Shown one piece after another: positions 12,036-23,798 of a DNA stretch of 64,000 nt (positions are counted from its first letter, which is position 1; every line of letters begins with the position of its first letter). This stretch comes from Cymodocea nodosa (lineage: Eukaryota > Streptophyta > Magnoliopsida > Alismatales > Cymodoceaceae), in the NCBI GenBank assembly GCA_036874045.1, contig CM072343.1, positions 82,001 through 146,000 of the forward strand, given 5' to 3'. A program made the position numbers and the translations under genes. A model generated the notes under the pieces. That model saw only the letters and a list, made by a program, of their open reading frames with translations, did not search any database and had not been told where the DNA came from.

Positions 12036-15000
12036 ATGTCTCTTACAAATGTGTTGATGTCTGAGGATGTGTGGCTCACCTGCGTCACCCATGCATTGAC
12101 CACCGAGACGGAGGAGATCATGGGCCTTCTTCTCGGTGATATCCAAGTCTGCATCTTTTCCTCTTCCTCTTTCACTCCCTTTCGCCTTTCTTCCCTTTTC
12201 CCTTTGCCCCTTCAATTCGGTACTATCCTTATTTTCTCACGATTTGGGCGAAAACACCAATACTCTTGCGTACCTACCGTTGCTTTCTGCCTGAATGTGG
12301 TGCGCTTTTGTATTCTGCTATATGCCCTTTGACCTTTTTCTCTAATAAAACCGACAGCAAGCAAACAACGGGAGTGTGACGGCGATGATTTGGGGTGCCT
12401 CTCCTCAAATGAGAAGCGATCGACGCAAAGATCGAGTTGAAACAAATCCCGAATTGTTGGCCGCAGCATCAGCTCAAGCTGAGATATCCATTATCCATAC
12501 CTTAGATACTAAACTGCTTATTTTAGCTCTTTATCTACGAATTTCGTGGTTTCTTAACTCCATAACACAAAATGACAATAGCAACAGGAAAGACTACAAG
12601 GGTGATCGGGTGGTACCACTCACATCCCCACATTACCGTCCTACCATCTCATGTTGGTAAGCAAGCCCTACTCATGTGATCTCCCAATTCCTGGTTCATG
12701 ATCATGATAAATGCATTATATTATTGGCATAGATTTTATGTCATGTTATTACCTCTCTCGCCCGGTTTTTCTTTTTTCTTTTTGCAATACATACGTATCT
12801 ACTGTCAAACTCTCTCTTTCTCTATGGACGTTCGACGATCTATGGTACTTTGCTTTTTACGTACAGAAAGATAAGAAAATTCAGAATCGTGTCGTATATA
12901 TTTATAATGATGTTAATTAATCGCTGACATTCTTTGGGAGACTGTACTAACATGGAAAATGAACCTAATGAATGTATCATGATATAATTTTCTTGCACGC
13001 TAATTATGCCTTAAAAATTGTCCCCCTTTTGGCCATTTATTTTTAGCAAGCTGCATAGTCTCAAAATTTTGATTTGATATGAGACTTTAGTTCTTTCAAA
13101 ATAGTGAGCATGTCCACATTTTCTTTACATCATTCTCTACACTTGCTCACTAGTATCTGGTAATAATCAACCCAAGGTCATATCTGAATTTCCATCGCAT
13201 CTCTCTGTGTTTTGACGGTGTGCACCAATATTTGGACACGTCTTTTTGATAAGAAGTAGGACGAGTGACCTGTCATGGTAAGTGGTCGTTCTGTAAAACC
13301 TTTACTTGATTTGTAATTGTGTGTGTATTACTACTGATACTGGGGGACTACAAATGCCAACTGAGCTACACAATTTCTTATTCATTATCAACATCCTTAA
13401 GTGATCTAACTGATCAACCACATTTCTCAGGAGAAAGTAGAACATTTTTGTGTAGTTTTTCTTAATGCTTTTCAGAAGAGATACCTTTTTTTTTCATGAA
13501 ATGCTTTCAAATGACATACCCCACTTAAGAAACTCAATGAAATGCCTTCAAATGATATACAGCAGTTAAAAATCTATTGCATATGTACATCTACTTTCTT
13601 TGATTTTGTAATCATAATCCTGATAAGAAAGCATTTTGATGGGTTCCTCCTTTGACATTAGAGTATACAGTATGCCTTCAAATCCAATAAATTAACAGTC
13701 TTTTCTCTATATTCTACCACTTATGTGTCAAATTCATGGTAGAACTGTTTCAAATCCCTTTATATTTCCCTGAAATGTGAAGAAATTATATTTAAATACA
13801 AAATATCAATTGAGGGATGTATTTACCATCAAGAAAAAATTAGGAGCTTCAAAATAATCTCAGGAAGAAGGTAAAAGAATGACAAGAAGATCATCTAGCA
13901 CAGTGGCAATGCACTTTATATTCTGGAGGTAGTGTGTGTGCTATTTTCAGACTGTTAGTCGTGGAGGACTGGCATGCCAGGTGGCATTTGTTATTTTACA
14001 GGTTTTTTGGCTAGTTTATTTTCTTTTCCCTGGATGCTATGGTTTTTGAAACATGCAATTGTTTATTGAGATAGGGTATTGGACAATAAGTGGGCATTCC
14101 ATCTTCCTTTCTGCATGAATGGTGATTTCTTTTGTCACTGCATACATAGGATAAATCCATTTATATGTCACTCCTCATTCTGTAGTTGATTATCTGACAC
14201 CACAATTTATCATCTCATTAAATGATTTAGAGAAGTTAGTACATTTTGTGTTCGTGTTCCACAGAAAGTAATATCCATTTGGCAGTTATATGAATTAATG
14301 TAATGTATCCAGTCTTGTGTCAATGAAACTATGATTTATATATTTATATATCTTTTGCAGATGTGCGGACACAGGCCATGTATCAACTTCTAGATCCAGG
14401 ATTTATTGGTTTAATATTTTCTTGTTATAGTGAAGATGCTCAGAAGGTGTGTGTATGCAGTAATTTGATAACGTAATTCTCTTTGTTTCATAAACATTCC
14501 TGTTTTACCATTTTCTGAAATAGGTTGGACGAATTCAAGTCATCGCTTTTCAGTCCCTAGATGGAAGGCAAAGACATGTGAAACCTACTAATAGCAATTC
14601 AGTCATTGAGGTTGAATCATCCTTGAGCACCTCAGACAATGTGCTGTCAACATCGATATCTTCTCTAAATGACCACCGTGAGGAAGATTCTGGAGATTCA
14701 CGGGCTACTAAAGCTGCCAAGTTATGTCCTATATTCCATCATATATAGTGCATGATTTGGCTGTCGAGCATTTGTATTTGTAATGGTGTAATTCATTCAA
14801 TTGTTTCATGCATTCATTGCATCCTGGTTTGATTTCCGTGCATTAATTGATAATTTGTATACCTTTTTCTCTTAGATTGCATAGCCAGGATAGAGATCAC
14901 ATGTACAGAAATTGCTATTATTCTTTTGATGGAAAGCTTCTTTTCTAATACATTGCAAAATATGCTGATTGTTGAACACTGACCAGATCTTATTCATTTT

Positions 15001-18000
15001 CATGGCTACGGTATTAGCAAACAGCTAAATAATTTTTGATGTCACAAGCATTTATTACTAGATTTTACTGAGACTCATTTATAGAGATCTGGAAATTTCC
15101 TAATGTTCATTCAGTTTCTCATAAATCTCAAATTCCCTGTGCTTTGTGAACAGTTGAGCTAAACCATCTTTTGAAATTTTCCAGGTTGGGGGAAAATCTT
15201 CAGATTTTGGGGAGACCTCTTCTCATTTACATGTTTCCCAGTTTGACAGAGAAAAAACAAAATCGAACCCTATAATTCCTTACAATGTTGACAGTTCACA
15301 TAGTACTACCATTGATATAGATTCCATATCAGACAGTATGCAGGAAGCCTTGCACCGCTCAAATTTGGAAGTCAGGTATTGTTTTTCAAGTAAAATGAGT
15401 TTTTCTTTTCTTGAATCACATACATTCTTGTAAAAATGCTTTTGTAAAAGATAATATGTACTTAATCCAGCACTCAAGCATTATCAGTTTCAACATGTTA
15501 TCTGATCCTTTCTACATGGGTTCCTTTAAATTGAGTGATTTTCTCTATGTAGATAGCACTGGTCCAAATGTAAAGTAATTCCACTAAAATTTTTTCTGGT
15601 TGGTGTGCTTGACATCACGATTGTTTATTTAACCTATATATAGTGGTGCATGTACTTTCTTTGAGCAAGAGAAAAAAAACACTCTTCAAAATTCTGTGTG
15701 AATTCTCCTAAAATACTTTCTATAAAATAATTTGCTGCTTTCCCAGATTGTGTAATAGTCAAAATTACAGATGGTTAAGGTTTAATCAGGTTCAATCTAA
15801 CCCATGCTTCTGAAGGTATGCTGTTTTTTGGTGTATAGATATTCTTTTGGCTGCTAGATGGTATACTTCAAAATGGAAATTTTTATTTCTTTTCAAATTA
15901 TTGCATAAAATATTCTGATTGTCAAAGTTCTGTGGTGCACTGTAAAGTTTGAATTTGTGAAATATACCACGTCTGAAGAAAGGCACTGTCTCTATCTGTT
16001 TGGCAAATATCAGTAGATCGTCAACTAAGAAAAGTAAAATCTTTTCAAATTATTGCATAAAATATTCTGATTCTCAAAGTTCTGTGGTGCACTGTAAAGT
16101 TTGAATTTGTGAAATATACCACGTCTGAAGAAAGGCACTGTCTCTATCTGTTTGGCAAATATCAGTAGATCGTCAACTAAGAAAAGTAAAAAGGAATCGG
16201 TTGTTGGTGGGATTTTTGTAAACTAGAACAGATCTGATGTTGCCTTTTTTGTAGTGCCTTATGAACATGGAATCCTGTAAAATTTTGCTGATATGGATCA
16301 GAATCTTAGTTGACGAATTTGATAGACATAGGTTTATTGATATTGGATAGATTTTGGTAGGGATATCGATCTGTATAGGATCAGACCACAAAACAGGACA
16401 TTTTTTGAGATGTTCAAAATTTTGAACAATACTTTGTATCACGTCGGAAACCCTTCTTCTCTCTTTGTTTCTGCTGAAACTATCCTCCCTCTCTCTGAAG
16501 GTTCTCCACAAGGTTTTCTCCTCGTGGTGTCCTGTAAATCTACTCCAATCTTCTTTTGATGGTTGATAGCTCTCCAACACTTTATTTCATGAAACTTCTA
16601 CATATGTATTGTTATTCCTCATGTTCAAGTTTAGACTTTGTTTAGTTAGGATAGATTCATGGTTATTTTCGTCAGTTACATTTTGTACCATTTTAATTTT
16701 TTGCATATTTTTGTTTTATTTTCGGAAATTTCGTTTTTTCTAGTATCTCAAATTGAGCGTGTTATGCCCTTGTTAGGTTAGTTAGATCTAAGCTTATTTT
16801 GGTTTGTTAATTAGTTTTCTTGCACATTTTTTTACAGGAAATTTTCCTGGTTTTCTGGAATTTTTGTTTTCTCAAGTATTTCCAGATGAAATTGAATAAA
16901 TCTTGCCTATGTTTGGTTGCTTACCTGGTATTCAATATCGTTTTTGTATCAAGTATTAGTCTTAAGTCTTAAGGAAAAAAAAAAACATATTGAGTATCAA
17001 TAGAAATTTCAGTGGGGATAGTGCAAAAGCATGTGAACGTCAACTTTTAGTTGAAAATCTTGAATTTCTACTTGAAATTTGGGATAATGTAAGACAGAAT
17101 ACAAACACAACCAATTAAATTTAGTTTCACATTTTTTGATAATTAAAATGTTGTAGATAATAAATATTGATATTCACATGTATGGAAAAAACTTAAGAAT
17201 GATAACAAACATCCATGAGGAATCAATGTCATATTAGTACGACTTGACATTTGAATACCATGTTGAGTGCCTTAGTTGTTGAAAATCATAGCTACGCTGT
17301 TTTCAAAGGTGCTGTTGAAGCTCTTGCATCTGTTGTTGTCTTCACAGTACATACTTATCCCACAGCATATATCGGTAAAAAGTTTGATACTCCACCACAT
17401 TTGTCATATTACTTGTCTATGAGATTGGTTAACTATCATGAGAAAAGAGGTGAATGTGTAAGTACTGGCCATTTAGCATAACTGTGGAACAATATAGATG
17501 ATTTTATGGTTAGAATTATGTTGTAAGCATATTGTGAAATTATTGTACATTTACCTGGATAGGTAATTGAATATGTTTCTAGTTCATTCGCAGAGAGTGG
17601 CCCATGAATCATCTTTGTTTTCAGCTTTGCATTATAAAGGTAGAGATAGAAATAATTCTTGTGATTAATTTTTCTACTTGTGCAACGCACAAGACAGTTG
17701 GGTAGAGACAACTATCACAGCATCTATGCACATAGCTTCGGCATTTTTGCACTTATTTTCTTTGGTTTTTACTTTGTGGTCAATAATCAGATTTTTCGAA
17801 CATTTTGCCACCTTCTATATCATTGTTTGTTGCAATATGTTCATTCCCAAGTTCATGTTACAGTGGTGCAGAGTACTCAAGAAAGGAAGTTCCTCTACAA
17901 GTTTTGCCTAGCAGGAATCTGTTGAATCTTGAAACTCCCTTGAAGTCATTTGCAGATATGCAGCGTGTACTGTTTGAGGAAGAGAAATCTGCCTACAACG

Positions 18001-18625
18001 AAGCAATATTACATAATATGTGGTAGGTAGTCTTTCCTCGTGCATTTGGTGTATGATGAAACTCGTACTTGGATTTTCAGCTATCTTCACTATGCTGCTG
18101 CTTTTGATCAGTGATGGAAAAATGCACCCCCTTACCTTCATTCACCATACCTCTACATATCAGGCTTCTATTTGCAAGTTAATGGAGTTTTGGTGAGTTT
18201 AAATGCCACAACTGTGCTCTTTTCATTGTATCATGACGCAATCCATGCTAACTTGTTTAATGCCTTCAGTTTAACACCTGCAATAAAAGTTCTTCAGGAT
18301 CGTCTAAGGGAAAATGAAACTAGGGTAATTGCATAATGAACTTATCACAACATGCTATTGTTTGAAATTCATGGGTGATATTTGATCTATAGCATTATTT
18401 AGACACTTATCTTTTCTCAAATAGTTAACCATGTTGATGGAAGAAGCTAAACTGCTTGAGGTTGAAGCCAGCACCACCAAAGGGAATGTGGAGTCTCCAC
18501 GGCATTTAACAACTCCTGGGCGACGGAATAGTCCAGCTGTTGGTCAGAAAGACTTTACTGCTTCAAGTAGCCCAACAGCTCAAAGAAATGCTATTGCCAT
18601 TTGGAATAAGAGTGCACCTAATTAG
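12036..18625 (+). CDS. BRCC36: BRCC36-like K63-specific deubiquitinase (MPN+/JAMM), with apparent frameshift
   Basis: Zinc metalloprotease that cleaves Lys63-linked ubiquitin, known from BRCA1-A/BRISC-type complexes acting in DNA repair. Exons: 12036-12146, 12358-12483, 12569-12656, 14361-14446, 14524-14720/1, 15185-15375, 17864-18022, 18112-18192, 18270-18324, 18425-18625. The JAMM motif is present: HSH at residues 96-98, S106, D109, with the upstream Glu in TEEIMGLLLG. Later blocks match the plant family: GFIGLIFSC, GAEYSRKEVPL, DGKMHPLTFIHHTSTYQ and LQDRLREN. Oddities: intron 2 runs AT to AC (U12 type), and the exon 5 to 6 junction is one base short (see findings), so the reading frame breaks after about residue 240 unless this is a sequence error or an unusual splice. 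Allowing for that base, the length would be about 431. The donor after exon 1 (GTCTGC) is weak. Confidence 0.9.
12484..12568 (+). other. U12-type AT-AC intron (BRCC36 intron 2)
   Basis: The 85-base interval starts ATATCC, ends AC and contains TTCTTAACTC at 12551-12560, close to the U12 branch-site consensus TTCCTTAAC, with the branch A about 11 bases before the 3' end. Removing exactly this interval joins residues AE to KMT in frame and restores the conserved KTTRVIGWYHSHPH block. No GT-AG alternative restores the frame. Confidence 0.85.
15889..16191. repeat. 152-bp tandem duplication in BRCC36 intron 6
   Basis: The sequence beginning CTTTTCAAATTATTGCATAA at 15889 is repeated at 16041, through GAAAAGTAAAA, giving two adjacent copies of about 152 bases. 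I saw one clear difference (GATTGTCAAAG against GATTCTCAAAG). The near identity points to a recent event. Confidence 0.92.
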
Positions 18626-19170
18626 TTCGATATTCAACAGGCTTTTGTTGGCGTGCATTACAAAATAGGGACCGGTACTTTTGGTGTTACTTAAGATGTG
18701 CGCCAAACTTTCTTTCTTTTTTTGTCTCCGGCGGTGTAGATATTCCTTTCACTTGAACTGGATGTTTATGCTTCTTTTCTACTACCTCAAGATGCAAGGG
18801 TTTTTTTTTTTTTTTTTTTAAATCAAAAAAAAGATGCAGGATTTTAAACAAATGATGTCAATATCATTGATAAAATTAGAAAAATGTATTGATAAAAACT
18901 ATGTTCCATTATCTATCTTAAATTTTTATGATAGTAACATTAAATTGATTTCTAATTAAATTATAATAATTTTTAATAATAAACAAAAATTCAAATATAT
19001 TCTTCATTAGAAATATCCATATTCCAAGAATAGGAATGATAATCATCTATAATAGTTTAGTTTGAAAGAATTTTCCTTACAACCATCAAGAGTCTCAAAA
19101 CAACTTATTAAAAGATTCACCATCATGAGGGGAGAATCTAACATATCTTGTCACTTGACAAACATTACAA
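18626..19170. other. BRCC36 3' flank
   Basis: The probable 3' untranslated region of the BRCC36 gene, then AT-rich DNA with a 22-base T run at about 18800-18821. No gene is seen. Confidence 0.5.
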
Positions 19171-19599
19171 AGGTATTTGTGTACTTAAAAAATGGTGAAA
19201 GAAAATAACAAAAAGTTATGGAAAAGAAAATTATAAAAAGTAATGAAAAATCAATAAAAAATATAGGTATTTGTATATAGAGAGAAGATAACGAAAAATA
19301 ATAGAATTTGAAATATGTGTTTATATATGAAATAGAAAATGATGAAAAATCATAAAATGTAAAATATGTATGTTTTTTTTACATAATAGAAAATGATGAA
19401 ATTGATAAATAAATATTTTTTGTATTTGTTTACATGATAGAGAATAACAAAATTTATTTGATAATACAAAAAAAATTTATAAGTGACAATAGTTATAACA
19501 TAAAATACATTTCACACATTTCTATTATCTTACATATCTTTCATAATATTGTCATGTATTATATCAACAATTTATTTTCTATAATCTTGACTTAGATTC

Positions 19600-20640
19600 A
19601 ATAATAGTAAATGCATCTTCTTTTGAAAAAGTTTATCCAACATTATTAACTTGCATTTCTTGTAATTCTCTCGTATCTGCTTTTTGAATAAAAGTGTAAA
19701 CTAAAAATAATGCTAAGATAATCTTTTCATGTATTTCAAAAGGAAATGACATATAATCTCGTAAAATTGAAAATCAATGTTTGATTATTCTAAATGTACA
19801 TTCAATTACTATTTTTAATTGTAAATGTCTATAATTGAAATTTTCAATTGTATTCATTAGAAGTCTATAAACATTATAGTTATTCAAGTAATATCTTACA
19901 CCTCGAAATTGTGTAATAAATTCTGGTCAATTTGGAAAATCAACATCTATCAAGTAATATTTACTTACAATTTATACAGAAGTTTTCAATATAATGTTAG
20001 AAACATTAATTCTGTAATTTTTATTATACATAGGTATTTTAATTATTTTTATTAGTATCATACTTGATGAAACCTTAAAAGCATTACGTCAAGAAAATAT
20101 ATTTTGAAGAATACGAGTATCAATTGTCGATCTTTCCTATCCACTAAAGACATAAATAATTTCTATATCAAAATTATATGTTGCTAATATATTCTGTGAT
20201 AATTTATATTTTCTATTCATCCAATATGTAGTTTCTTCACCATAAATTATGGCTTTCACTTGAGTACCATCAACTGCTCTAATGTAATCCTAAAAGAAAA
20301 ATAATATATATAGTGATGTATCTAAATGCTAAAAACACATTGAAATATAACATTAACTCAACTTAAAATAAGGATAAACATAGCGATCATTTTGAATCTA
20401 TGTTGGAGTTGATGATTCTTGCTTAGCTAATAGTTTATATCCTACTTTTAATATTACATTCAACATTTTATTGAAGTATGTACTAATTGTCTAATTAGAT
20501 CAACAAAAATGCTCAGTAATTATATTATATCTTTAATTTTGTCTAATTGTACTTAAAAATATTGCAAATTTTTCTTTCACATTCATACTTCTACTATCTT
20601 ACACTACTCATTCACATCTCAAAAAATTACAAAAATGAAA
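19600..20640 (-). pseudogene. PIF/Harbinger transposase (DDE nuclease) relic
   Basis: The frame is broken by several stops and shifts. Recognisable pieces, in protein order, are an N-terminal EKFAIFLSTIRQN block near 20590, NDRYVYPYFK near 20370, the first-Asp block AVDGTQVKA near 20260, the second-Asp block LATYNFDIEIIYVFSG near 20170, a third block around 19950 and RHLQLKIVIECTFRIIKH near 19810. Order and spacing match HARBI1-like nucleases. Confidence 0.82.
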
Positions 20641-21229
20641 GAATACATGTTGACTCATTCTATAGATTTTCCTACAATTACTTAATTAGGTAAAGATGGA
20701 TTTAATAACATAGTTATATATTGTTGTTCTTTATTGTATATTCTAGAAGTATTCTTTTGCAACATAATTTTCACCACTTTCAAAAGTAGATATAAATTTT
20801 CATGCTTTCATTAGGTACATAAGTATTTGTTCTTGTTTTGCCTCTTCCTCTTTCATGAGCTCATTCAAAAGTTTAATATGTTCACTTGTATCTATTTTTA
20901 GTAATTAAAAAAACCTAAAAAAGGAAGATAAACAATAACATTTACATCAAATGATAACAATAACAATACACATAACAATATAAACAATGTCTACTATATC
21001 ATTACATAGATAACATAATGTATTACATCATCAACATCAACATACATAACATTAAATAACACAAAACACTATTTGGTACATCATCACATCAATATACATA
21101 ATATTCAATAGTAATGTTTGCTAAATTATCACACAAACAACAACTACATGACCCTACACTTTAAATAATAACAATGTTTACTGCATAACAATAATAACAA
21201 CATTCTTCATTTCAAATTATGTTTTAGCT

Positions 21230-22200
21230 AAGTGAGTCTCATCTCTTAAGGTAAACTTAAAAATATTCTTCATTTTTTATGATTTTCTAATAATGTCATT
21301 GCATTATATACTTCATTTTGATCTAACTCACTTAGTTCAAGTAATAAAGGAGTAATGTCTAATTTATTATGTTACAATCTTAAGAATGAATTTCTTTCTT
21401 CCTCAACTTTGGCAAGACATTCCATTATTTGCATTCTAATTCTATTACATTTCTTATATTACTGTAAAAATTCTTTTATGTCTATTTCCATATTTTTAAC
21501 TAAGGTCGCAATCTTCTTAGATGATTTCACATGAGGACGAGTTTGTTTCTACTTCTTTTTAGAATCTTGATTCTATGATGGTGTTCTTGACATCTCCATA
21601 TCATCATTAGATGATATTAGACAAGTGATGTTATTAAAGTTATTCAATAAAGATATGTCATCATTTAAATTAATAGTTTCTTGGAAGTCCATAGGTACTA
21701 TGCTTATTCCTATAGCAACACTCATCTCAAAAATCATCTTCAATTGCTCATATATTGTACAAGACTTTTCTTTCAATGTGCTACATTCTAGATGACTCTA
21801 TAAATTAAGAAGAAATATAATGAGTAGGAAATCAATTACATGTAAAATAAGAGAAAGACATATGCATCATAATAATTAATGTCATTTTGACAAATTCTTT
21901 CCAAATTTCATTAGGAACAATTGTATGACCTTATACATAATCTCCTCCCTAACCACTTTGATTGACTATCTTTGTATAATTTGTATACAAATTACTATAA
22001 TTTCTATACATTTGTCAGCACGTCTTTAAACAACTATCAATAATTTTTTCTCTAACTCAAACATTTGTTTTAGTATTATAATCATTGATTACTTCATTTC
22101 ACATATTTGCTCTAATCTTGTCATTAGGTGCCTTGGCATTACAAAGGAGAGTTAGTATCATTTTATCATCTTTTTGACTTAATGTGAATTTTTTTCTTAT
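21230..22200 (-). pseudogene. Myb/SANT-like ORF relic of the Harbinger element
   Basis: The minus-strand reading gives a broken match to the plant Myb/SANT-like domain that accompanies Harbinger transposases: KFTLSQKDDKMILTLLCNAK, then a short gap-rich helix region, then a GHTIVPNEIWKEF segment. An open piece of 67 codons at 21776-21573 lies within it. It lies upstream of the transposase on the same strand, as expected for this element type. Confidence 0.65.
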
Positions 22201-22689
22201 TGTAACATTCTTTCCATGAGCACTGCTTTATGTCATTGTCTACAAATGTATTCTTTTTATAATCAAAATACCTCACAAATGATTAAGATTGACAAAAGAA
22301 CTTGTCATGCACTTAATAAGTAATGTACGCTGTCTTATATAAATAACAAAGACACTTTTTAGTACTCCATCTTGGTTAAAATAATGCATAGTACTGATTT
22401 CAATTTCATTTTCTATGATGACACCTTTAAATAATTAGAACATTAGTAAGGCTATCTATCAAGGAACTGGCCACATCACAAATAACAATGCACTGTATAA
22501 ACAATGCATCAATCCTAGTTAATAACATATTAGAAAGTAAAACTGAATATTAAAAATGAAACTAGCAGATTCAGAGAATTAGTATACACAGTTTCCTTGG
22601 TAGATAATTTAACGACAATACAGTTAAGACCAGTATTTATAAAAACAATATGATAAACAGATCATTTAAACAACAGTAAACATTATTAT

Positions 22690-23190
22690 TGTTATTGTTA
22701 CCTAAATAGATCATTTAAATGACAATAAACATTATTATTGTTGTTGTGATCATTTAACAATAATAAAATTTTGAACAACAGCAACAAATGCAAAAAATGG
22801 TTGAGCAAGTAACAATAAAAATGCTAACAAAAAAGGGTCGATAGATGATTATTGTTGCTGTGATCATTTAACAACAATAAAATTTTGCACAACGGCAACA
22901 GATGCAAAAAAAGGTCGAGCAAGCAACAATAACAATGCTAACAAAAAAGGGTCGATAGATGATTATTGTTGTTGTGATCATTTAACAACAATAAAATTTT
23001 ACACAACAGCAGCAGCAGATGCAAAAAAAGGTCAAGCAAGCAACGATAACAATGCTAACAAAAAAGGGTCGATGGATGATTATTGTTGTTGTGATCATTT
23101 AACAACAATAAAATTTTGCACAACAGCAGTTGATGCAAAAAAGGTGGAGCTAGCAATGATAACAATGCTAACAAAAAAGGGTCAATGGAT
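22690..23190. repeat. About 114-bp tandem repeat, four to five copies, inside the Harbinger element
   Basis: The phrase AAAAAGGGTCGAT(A/G)GATGATTA recurs at about 22835, 22949, 23066 and 23179 (a GGGTCAATGG variant in the last), giving periods of 114, 117 and 113 bases. Each unit contains TTGTGATCATTTAACAACAA and a GATGCAAAAAAAGGTCGAGC segment. A further, less complete unit precedes 22835. Confidence 0.9.
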
Positions 23191-23798
23191 GATTACCGAA
23201 TATATGGGTAAGCTTTCAATGGGCGAGCGAACTTCTAATGACTGAGCAAATGAAGGATTTCGAATCTGTAGAAAATGGAAGTCGAGCAATGTCAAGGGTT
23301 TTTTCATGTCGAGCAAACGAGGTTCATGCAAATTTGTATGACTTGGACAAAGGATTTAGTGTCAACTGCAGAAGAGGCAAAGAGGCGAAGGATCAGGCAA
23401 AGCCAGAGATGTTTGCGGAGGATCGAATGGAGCTAGAGCCAGGAGATTTCCATGGATGACACATTCACTAGAGACGCAGGTGAGGCAGAGAGGTGGAGGC
23501 ATGTGTGGGATTCCCTGTTGGATTTAGAAGAGGTGGAGTGGTAGAGGATCGAGAAAAGCTAGAGATGTTTGCAGAGGATTAGGCGGAGTTGGAGTTGGAA
23601 GATTTTTACAGACAACGTGTTCAATGAAGACACAGATTTCTTGGAGTCAAAAGAGGTGGAGAGGCTCAATTTTCCATCAGATTAATAGGGTGAAGGGTAA
23701 GAAAATCAAGGAAAATGAACTTTTTATATCAGTGGAAAATAAAAGATTTTGGTGAAAATGAAAGAAAATTTTCTATTATTTTTCAGGTACACAAATAT

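Larger units (their letters stand above)
19171..23798 (-). mobile_element. Degenerate PIF/Harbinger DNA transposon with two ORF relics
   Basis: Minus-strand relics of both proteins of a PIF/Harbinger element. The transposase (about 20640-19600) reads through many stops but keeps family blocks in order: EKFAIFLSTIRQN, DYIRAVDGTQVKA (the usual GAIDGTH block), NILATYNFDIEIIYVFSG, YYLIDVDFPN and FRGVRYYLNNY. Upstream (about 22200-21900) are relics of a Myb/SANT-like DNA-binding protein, ending GHTIVPNEIWKEF, as in the plant family. The outer ends form an inverted repeat: GTATTTGTGTACTTAAAAAAT from 19173 pairs with the complement of the sequence ending at 23798. A 3-base target duplication could not be fixed. 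It cannot be autonomous. Confidence 0.85.

Noticed and set aside
17251-17481. 76-codon frame inside BRCC36 intron 6
   Set aside because: Cleaner than the neighbouring sequence, but no homologue is recognised, it has no splice partners in phase with the gene, and it lies between well-supported exons.
23238-23459. 73-codon frame within the right part of the Harbinger element
   Set aside because: It overlaps internally duplicated sequence (GAGATGTTTGC(G/A)GAGGAT twice within about 160 bases) and resembles no known protein. Probably non-coding transposon sequence.
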